Source: Cytophagales bacterium (GTDB taxonomy: Bacteria > Bacteroidota > Bacteroidia > Cytophagales > Spirosomataceae). From it: a stretch of 12,357 bases of DNA. The notes under the pieces were generated by a model, which saw only the letters and a list, made by a program, of their open reading frames with translations, searched no databases and was not told where the DNA came from. The position numbers and the translations under genes are program-made. Below, one piece after another: positions 7,627 through 12,357 of the stretch. The stretch spans positions 1-12,357 of the forward strand of contig JABMMK010000108.1 in the NCBI GenBank assembly GCA_013205605.1. The letters run 5' to 3'. The first letter of the stretch is position 1. Each line of letters opens with the position of its first letter.

Positions 7627-7656
7627 CAAATTTAAACTTGATTTTAACAATTGCAA
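7627..7656 (-). promoter_or_regulatory. Bacteroidota-type promoter of the type II glutamine synthetase gene
   Basis: Read on the minus strand, TTG (7656-7654) is followed after exactly 19 bases by TAAATTTG (7634-7627). This is a full match to the TTG/TAnnTTTG consensus of the Bacteroidota primary sigma factor. Transcription would begin a few bases below 7627, giving a leader of about 45 bases before the ATG at 7576. Confidence 0.65.
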
Positions 7657-7757
7657 CGATTTTATTAAAAATCTTATACGTTTATTAACCTATTATTCAA
7701 TTTTTATTAAAAAAATTTAATTATTTCCAAGAAAATTATATATTAAAAATTCCTTTC

Positions 7758-7788
7758 CCAATTGTTTACCATTATTGGTATAAATTGG
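7758..7788. promoter_or_regulatory. Imperfect inverted repeat upstream of GSIII, candidate operator
   Basis: CCAATTGTTTACC (7758-7770) and GGTATAAATTGG (7777-7788) form an inverted repeat around the 6-base centre ATTATT. The outer CCAATT/AATTGG halves match perfectly. The inner TTTACC/GGTATA halves have one mismatch, and one base is bulged. It sits 35 bases before the GSIII start and has no T tract, so a protein-binding site is more likely than a terminator. No regulator can be named. Confidence 0.4.
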
Positions 7789-7822
7789 TTATTTTTACTC
7801 TATATATTAAATATGAATCCTT

Positions 7823-10030
7823 ATGGCCATTACTAGATTTAAGGCGTTAGAATTAGCTCAATCACGCGCTAATACACATGTAAAATTACCCACTGAAAAA
7901 GTAACTGATTATTATGGAAGTATGACCTTCAATGATGAAGTGATGCGTTCATTATTATCTCCTGAAGCCTATTTAAAGATCAATACAGCTATAAATTCTG
8001 GAACTAAGATTGACCGCGATGCGGCTGATGAAGTGGCCGCTGCTATGAAATCTTGGGCTATTTCAAAAGGTGCCACCCATTACACCCACTGGTTTCAGCC
8101 TTTAACAGGGACGACTGCAGAAAAACACGATTCATTTTTTGATATAGATTTAAGTACAGGAAAGGCCGTTGAAAAGTTTAAGGGATCAGCCTTAGTACAA
8201 CAAGAACCCGATGCTTCATCATTTCCAAATGGGGGTATTAGATCCACATTTGAGGCGAGAGGATATACGGGTTGGGATCCATCTTCTCCCGCTTTTATCA
8301 TGGAAAATGCGGCTGGTACAGCGACCTTATGTATTCCATCTGTTTTTGTTTCATATACGGGTGAAGCACTAGATTACAAAACACCCCTATTGAAATCAAT
8401 CGAATTAGTAGACAAAGCCGCTACAGCAGTCATCAAAGAATTTTTTAATCGTGATATAAGCAAGGTAATACCTACATTAGGAGCTGAGCAAGAATATTTC
8501 GTCATCGACGAAGCTTTGTTTAATGCGAGGCCGGATTTAATGATGGCTGGCCGAACCGTTTTCGGGCATGCACCGGCTAAAGGCCAACAATTGGAAGATC
8601 ATTATTTTGGATCTATACCTAATCGAGTAAATTCATTTATGGTCGACTTTGAAATAGAGGCGATGAAGTTAGGGATGCCGGTTAGAACACGACACAATGA
8701 AGTGGCACCAGCTCAGTTTGAGGTAGCGCCCACGTTCGAAGAAGCTAATTTAGCCTGTGATCACAATGCTTTATTAATGGATTTGATGTCTAAAGTGGCC
8801 AGTAAGCATAAATTAAAAGTATTATTTCATGAAAAACCATTTGCGGGAATTAACGGAAGTGGTAAGCATAACAACTGGGCATTAGCTACGGATACAGGGA
8901 TTAATTTATTAGCTCCATCTTCAAAACCAAAGGAAAATTTGCGTTTTCTTACCTTTTTTGTTAACACCTTAAAGGCGGTTAATGATCATGCCGATTTGTT
9001 GCGCGCGTCCATTGCCTCAGCAGGAAACGAACATCGTTTAGGAGCCAATGAAGCCCCTCCAGCCATTGTGTCAGTATTTTTGGGCTCTACGATGAGTCAA
9101 GTATTGGATGAGATGGAAAACATGAGTGATTTGGATGACATTCATTTAGAAAAAGGGGATAATGTTTATTTGAAATTGGGTATCAATAAAATTCCTTCTT
9201 TACTCTTAGACAATACAGATCGAAACAGAACTTCTCCATTTGCCTTTACAGGCAATAAATTTGAATTCAGAGCGGTTGGCTCCTCCGCAAATTCGGCTGC
9301 ACCTATGACGATTTTAAATACGATTGTTGCAGACCAATTAATTATATTTAGAAAAGAGGTGGAAGTTGTCCTCGAAAAGGGGGTTAAAAAGGAATTAGCC
9401 ATTATGGAGGTCCTCAAGAAATATGTGAAAGAGTCTAAAAAGATCCGCTTTGAGGGAAATGGATATTCAGAAGAATGGGTAGAAGAAGCGGCCAAGAGAG
9501 GTTTGTCAAATTTTAAGACCACCCCAGAGGCTTTAGCCGTTTATGCTCGACCAGAATCGATTGAATTATTTACCAAACATGGGATATATTCGAAAGAGGA
9601 GATGCATGCGAGGCATGAAATTGAATTAGAAAATTACATCAAAAAAATTCAGATTGAGTCCAGGGTGATTGGAGATATGGCCATCAATCACATCGTTTCG
9701 ACTTCATTAAAATATCAAACTCAGTTGGTCGAAAATGTAAAAGGACAGAAAGAAATTGGTATTGATCCTCAATATTTTGCGCCAACGATCGAGATGATTA
9801 AAAAAATATCAGAATATACATCAACGATCGTTCGTCTTCAAAACGAAATGACCGAGGCTAGAAAAACGGCTAATAACATTGAGAATTTAGAGGAAAGAGC
9901 CACTATGTATGGGACGAAAGTAAAAGGGTTCTTTGAAGAAATTAGGTATGCTGTGGATAAATTAGAGCTCATTGTGGACGACGATGAATGGCCATTACCT
10001 AAGTACAGAGAATTATTATTAATTAAATAG
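7823..10030 (+). CDS. glnN: Glutamine synthetase type III (GSIII)
   Basis: This is a large glutamine synthetase of 735 residues, the usual size of the GlnN class found in Bacteroidota and cyanobacteria, and forms double-ring dodecamers in characterised members. Class III signatures are THYTHWFQPLTGTTAEKHDSF (85-105), FPNGGIRSTFEARGYTGWDP (134-153), the catalytic Glu block LGAEQEYFVID (219-229), RHNEVAPAQFEVAP (290-303), NGSGKHNNW (344-352) and GNEHRLGANEAPPA (401-414). The C-terminal helical region is the class-specific extension. The ATG at 7823 gives the familiar MAITRFKALELAQSR start; an ATG ten bases earlier is out of frame and encodes only seven residues. The gene heads a tight run with the acidic protein (12-base gap), rsmE and DUF4159, and is divergent to a type II synthetase. 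No clean promoter consensus was found in front of it, which suggests activator dependence. Confidence 0.96.
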   Translation: MAITRFKALELAQSRANTHVKLPTEKVTDYYGSMTFNDEVMRSLLSPEAYLKINTAINSGTKIDRDAADEVAAAMKSWAISKGATHYTHWFQPLTGTTAEKHDSFFDIDLSTGKAVEKFKGSALVQQEPDASSFPNGGIRSTFEARGYTGWDPSSPAFIMENAAGTATLCIPSVFVSYTGEALDYKTPLLKSIELVDKAATAVIKEFFNRDISKVIPTLGAEQEYFVIDEALFNARPDLMMAGRTVFGHAPAKGQQLEDHYFGSIPNRVNSFMVDFEIEAMKLGMPVRTRHNEVAPAQFEVAPTFEEANLACDHNALLMDLMSKVASKHKLKVLFHEKPFAGINGSGKHNNWALATDTGINLLAPSSKPKENLRFLTFFVNTLKAVNDHADLLRASIASAGNEHRLGANEAPPAIVSVFLGSTMSQVLDEMENMSDLDDIHLEKGDNVYLKLGINKIPSLLLDNTDRNRTSPFAFTGNKFEFRAVGSSANSAAPMTILNTIVADQLIIFRKEVEVVLEKGVKKELAIMEVLKKYVKESKKIRFEGNGYSEEWVEEAAKRGLSNFKTTPEALAVYARPESIELFTKHGIYSKEEMHARHEIELENYIKKIQIESRVIGDMAINHIVSTSLKYQTQLVENVKGQKEIGIDPQYFAPTIEMIKKISEYTSTIVRLQNEMTEARKTANNIENLEERATMYGTKVKGFFEEIRYAVDKLELIVDDDEWPLPKYRELLLIK

Positions 10031-10042
10031 CCAATAATCCAT

Positions 10043-10600
10043 ATGTTGAAACAAGATAATCCTGGATTTTTAGCTGAAGAAATAGCTAACTTAAAAGCTC
10101 TTTGCGCTGCAGAGAACAAATCATTTATTGTCATTGATGATGAAGATTTGCCCATGGGGAATGACAAAGAAATGGTTCATATTCAATTTGTAGGAAATTA
10201 TAAGGAGAGGGAAGTGGTCTACGATGCCATACTTTGTACGCTTCAATTACATTACTCGAGTACGATTTATGAAGAAGCGGAGCGTGAAGCAATCGAGCAA
10301 TTTCCATTGTATGTACCTATTGAAAATAGAGATGAGACCTATGTGGCAAATGAAGCTTTAGATGATGAAGTGGAAATGTTGATCTTAGAAATCATTGATG
10401 AAATTGAAGAAAATGACGATATCAAAGTAAGCGAATACGTTGAGTTAGATGAAGATTTTGACTTTGGGATAAGCTTAGAAGCCGCATTATATGTAGCAGC
10501 ATTAGAAGAAGAAGTCATTGAAAAATTCATTTCAGATTTTAATTCGAATAGCCTCAAGCTAGATTCCTCCTTATATTCATTTAAAACAGAAGAAGAGTAA
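10043..10600 (+). CDS. Acidic cytosolic protein of unknown function between GSIII and rsmE
   Basis: I do not recognise this 185-residue protein. It has no signal peptide, no membrane helix and no catalytic motif that I can see. About a quarter of its residues are Asp or Glu, concentrated at 105-138 (DDEVEMLILEIIDEIEENDD onward) and in the tail ending KTEEE, against about a dozen Lys/Arg, so it is strongly acidic. The N-terminal half (about 1-95) looks like a mixed alpha/beta unit (SFIVIDDEDLP, MVHIQFVG, VVYDAILCTLQL) and the second half like amphipathic helices. The ATG at 10043 follows the GSIII stop by 12 bases, and its stop codon directly abuts the rsmE ATG, so it is almost certainly translated within this operon. 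Its position next to a ribosome-modification gene hints at an RNA- or ribosome-related role, but that is only inference. Confidence 0.82.
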   Translation: MLKQDNPGFLAEEIANLKALCAAENKSFIVIDDEDLPMGNDKEMVHIQFVGNYKEREVVYDAILCTLQLHYSSTIYEEAEREAIEQFPLYVPIENRDETYVANEALDDEVEMLILEIIDEIEENDDIKVSEYVELDEDFDFGISLEAALYVAALEEEVIEKFISDFNSNSLKLDSSLYSFKTEEE

Positions 10601-11326
10601 ATGAGCTGTCCGGTTTTTTATGCATCGGAACCTGAATTAAAGTCTGGTCTAAGTGAAGAAGAATCTTTTCATGCCTGTAGGGTTTTGCGTTTAAAAAATG
10701 GTGATCAAATCCATATTTTGGACGGAAAGGGCAAGCGTTTTCAAGCAGAATTAGATTTAGTAGATTCTAAAAAGACTACTTTTAGGTCGTTGCGTATGTT
10801 GGAGGAGATTAAAAATCCAGATTATTTTATTTCTCTTTGGGTAGCACCAACCAAACAAATGGAGCGAATGGAATGGATGGTTGAAAAGTGTACCGAACTA
10901 GGCATACATTCCATTGGGTTTTTTCATTCTAGATATTCCGAAAGAAAGGAAATAAAATTGAACCGATTAGAAAAAATAGCTATCTCGGCGCTAAAACAGT
11001 CGAAAAATTTATTTTTACCAGAGATTAAGTCTATGATTTCAATAAATGAAATCATTCCATTGCCAATAAAGCAAGATTCTTCAAATCAATATTTATTTGC
11101 CCATATAGCTGAGCCGGCAGATCAGCCTCTGTTCAAAATTTTACATAAAAACAACCATTTAAACATCTTGATAGGGCCAGAAGGTGATTTTTCAAATGAG
11201 GAAAGCGATTCTTTACTCAAAAATAATTGGCAACCTTTTAGTTTAGGCAAAGCTATTTTACGAACAGAAACTGCTTGCATCACAGCTACTCATAGTGTTC
11301 ATTTAATACATGCGCTCCATGAATAA
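10601..11326 (+). CDS. rsmE: 16S rRNA (uracil-1498-N3)-methyltransferase RsmE
   Basis: This SPOUT-family enzyme methylates N3 of U1498 in 16S rRNA using S-adenosylmethionine, in the assembled 30S subunit. The 241 residues include an N-terminal PUA-like RNA-binding part (about 1-70, with FHACRVLRLKNGD) and a C-terminal trefoil-knot domain. Diagnostic motifs are LWVAPTKQMERMEWMVEKCTELG (80-101), IGPEGDFSNEE (191-201) and LGKAILRTETA (215-225), the last two forming the SAM-binding knot. The ATG at 10601 immediately follows the preceding stop codon (TAAATG), consistent with coupled translation. The last bases overlap the start of the DUF4159 gene. The length is normal and no defect is visible. 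Confidence 0.95.
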   Translation: MSCPVFYASEPELKSGLSEEESFHACRVLRLKNGDQIHILDGKGKRFQAELDLVDSKKTTFRSLRMLEEIKNPDYFISLWVAPTKQMERMEWMVEKCTELGIHSIGFFHSRYSERKEIKLNRLEKIAISALKQSKNLFLPEIKSMISINEIIPLPIKQDSSNQYLFAHIAEPADQPLFKILHKNNHLNILIGPEGDFSNEESDSLLKNNWQPFSLGKAILRTETACITATHSVHLIHALHE

Positions 11327-11966
11327 AATATTAATCGTATTGTTATTCTTTTGTAGCTCGTCCCTCTTAGGTCAAATAAAATTGGCTAAAGTGAAGTATT
11401 CAGGGGGAGGAGATTGGTATTCCAATAAAACTTCGTTGCCTAATTTGATTCAATTTTGCAATTCAAACTTACCTTTAAAACTATCAACCACACCTGAAAC
11501 TGTCGAATTAACAAGCAAACAATTATTCAGTTACCCATTTATCCATTTAACAGGCCACGGTAATGTAGCATTCAGTGATACTGAAACACAAAATTTAAGG
11601 ACTTATTTACTCGGAGGAGGATTTCTACATATAGATGACAATTACGGTTTAGACGTTTATATAAGAAGAGAAATGAAAAAAGTATTTCCTTCATTAGAAT
11701 TCGTGGAACTTCCATTTACGCATGCTATTTATCATCAGACATTTAATTTCCCGGCAGGATTACCTAAAATTCATGCGCATGACGGAAGGCCCGCACAGGG
11801 ATTTGGCCTCATTTATAAAGGAAGACTGATCTGTTTTTATTCGTATGAGAGTGATTTGGGAAATGGCTGGGAAGATATTGGAACCTATACGGATCCAGTA
11901 GAAAAACATAATGAAGCATTAAAGATGGGTGCTAATATTCTTCAATATGCATTCACCAATCCTTAA
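11319..11966 (+). CDS. Exported DUF4159 protein
   Basis: This 215-residue protein has a signal peptide, MNKILIVLLFFCSSSLLGQ (cleaved near residue 19, no lipobox), followed by a DUF4159 domain. Recognisable pieces are KVKYSGGGDWYSNKTSLPNL (near the start of the mature part), FIHLTGHGNVAFS, LRTYLLGGGFLHIDDNYG, VFPSLEFVELPFTHAIYH and the C-terminal ALKMGANILQYA. DUF4159 has a GATase1-like fold and often accompanies MoxR/von Willebrand-type protein clusters, but its activity is not established; here no such partners are nearby. The ATG at 11319 overlaps the rsmE 3' end by 8 bases; an in-frame ATG at 11310 would add MRS and cannot be excluded. It appears to be the last gene of the GSIII-rsmE run, although no clear terminator follows. 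Confidence 0.87.
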   Translation: MNKILIVLLFFCSSSLLGQIKLAKVKYSGGGDWYSNKTSLPNLIQFCNSNLPLKLSTTPETVELTSKQLFSYPFIHLTGHGNVAFSDTETQNLRTYLLGGGFLHIDDNYGLDVYIRREMKKVFPSLEFVELPFTHAIYHQTFNFPAGLPKIHAHDGRPAQGFGLIYKGRLICFYSYESDLGNGWEDIGTYTDPVEKHNEALKMGANILQYAFTNP

Positions 11967-12025
11967 AAATGATAAAAATCAATTATTTAAAATAATCAAA
12001 ACAAAAAGTGTATTAAAATGCTTAT

Positions 12026-12033
12026 TATATTTG
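12026..12033 (+). promoter_or_regulatory. Candidate -7 box upstream of the desaturase gene
   Basis: TATATTTG at 12026-12033 matches the Bacteroidota -7 consensus TAnnTTTG exactly and lies 23 bases before the ATG at 12057. No TTG at the expected -33 distance was found, so the call rests on one element in an AT-rich gap. Confidence 0.35.
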
Positions 12034-12056
12034 TAACTAAATTTTAAAAAGAAAAA

Positions 12057-12357
12057 ATGCAATTAGTCATTCCCGCTTTCATTATTCATTGGTATATCTC
12101 GTTATTCAGCCAAACCTTTTTTCTTCATCGGTATTCAGCACACAAAATGTTTGTCATGAATAAATTTTGGGAAAAATTCTTTTATTTCTTGACCTATCTA
12201 TCTCAGGGATCCTCCTTTTTAAGTCCTAGAGCTTATGCAGTCTTGCACAGAATGCATCATGCATTTTCCGACACTAAAAAAGATCCACATTCTCCTATGT
12301 TTTCGAACAATGTCTTCACGATGATGTGGAAAACAAAGGATTTGTACAATGCTGTAT
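12057..12357 (+). CDS. Membrane fatty-acid desaturase (acyl-CoA/acyl-lipid delta-9 type), 3' end cut
   Basis: The first 100 residues are open from the ATG at 12057 to the right edge. Two of the three histidine boxes that bind the di-iron centre of membrane desaturases are present: HRYSAH (residues 24-29, the HxxxxH box) and HRMHH (64-68, the HxxHH box), the latter followed by AFSDTKKDPHSP, typical of stearoyl-CoA-type desaturases. The first segment (about 2-22) is hydrophobic and would be a membrane helix. The third box and the C-terminus lie beyond the window. Such enzymes insert a double bond in fatty acyl chains using oxygen and an electron donor, often to keep membranes fluid in the cold. 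It is probably a separate transcription unit from DUF4159, with a 90-base gap and a candidate -7 box between. Confidence 0.88.
   Translation, partial: MQLVIPAFIIHWYISLFSQTFFLHRYSAHKMFVMNKFWEKFFYFLTYLSQGSSFLSPRAYAVLHRMHHAFSDTKKDPHSPMFSNNVFTMMWKTKDLYNAV

Noticed and set aside
7777..7797. Possible sigma-54 type promoter before GSIII (GG at 7777 and 7787)
   Set aside because: The GG to GG distance is 10 bases rather than the required GG/GC spacing of 12, and there is no GC at the -12 position.
9166..9522. Minus-strand 118-codon frame
   Set aside because: It is fully antisense to the conserved GSIII coding sequence, with no start context or family motif of its own.
11982..11996. Palindrome ATTATTT-A-AAATAAT after DUF4159, as a possible terminator
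   Set aside because: The stem is all A-T with only seven pairs, a single-base centre and no following T tract, so it would not form a stable terminator.

Overview
The window looks like an ordinary, AT-rich chromosomal segment of a member of the Bacteroidota, perhaps Cytophagales or Flavobacteriia. The order is a guess; the phylum is well supported. Evidence for the phylum: two promoter regions match the Bacteroidota form (TTG, about 19-20 bases, TAnnTTTG), genes start without Shine-Dalgarno sequences, and the gene set is typical (BBP2-type porin before amt, type II and type III glutamine synthetases, a MAIIIT-type dicluster ferredoxin, DUF4159, MtaB). I saw no mobile element, CRISPR array, tRNA, rRNA or broken gene. 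Base composition looks even throughout.

Layout. Bases 1-994 (minus) hold most of a LuxC-like acyl-CoA reductase that runs off the left edge. Divergent to it, 1104-1451 (plus) is a 2[4Fe-4S] ferredoxin that ends in a clear terminator. After an AT-rich gap, 1787-4303 (plus) is a two-gene unit, an outer-membrane porin followed by an Amt ammonium transporter, closed by two tandem hairpins. A small alpha/beta hydrolase (4455-5153, plus) converges on, and overlaps by 4 bases, the tRNA methylthiotransferase gene mtaB (5150-6475, minus). Next is a type II glutamine synthetase (6563-7576, minus) with its own terminator and a very good promoter. A 246-base divergent spacer separates it from a type III glutamine synthetase (7823-10030, plus). 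That gene heads a tight run: an acidic protein of unknown function (10043-10600), the 16S rRNA methyltransferase rsmE (10601-11326) and an exported DUF4159 protein (11319-11966). The right edge cuts a fatty-acid desaturase (12057 onward).

How the genes work together. The middle of the window is a nitrogen-assimilation neighbourhood. The porin may admit small solutes across the outer membrane, Amt conducts ammonium across the inner membrane, and two unrelated classes of glutamine synthetase fix it into glutamine. No P-II (glnK) gene is present. The shared spacer between the two synthetases, with an inverted repeat on the type III side, is the most likely place for nitrogen control. The other genes are housekeeping (tRNA and rRNA modification), redox or lipid related.

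I did not find a convincing undescribed system. The points most worth following are the divergent GSII/GSIII pair and its candidate operator, the acidic protein between GSIII and rsmE, and the double hairpin behind amt.
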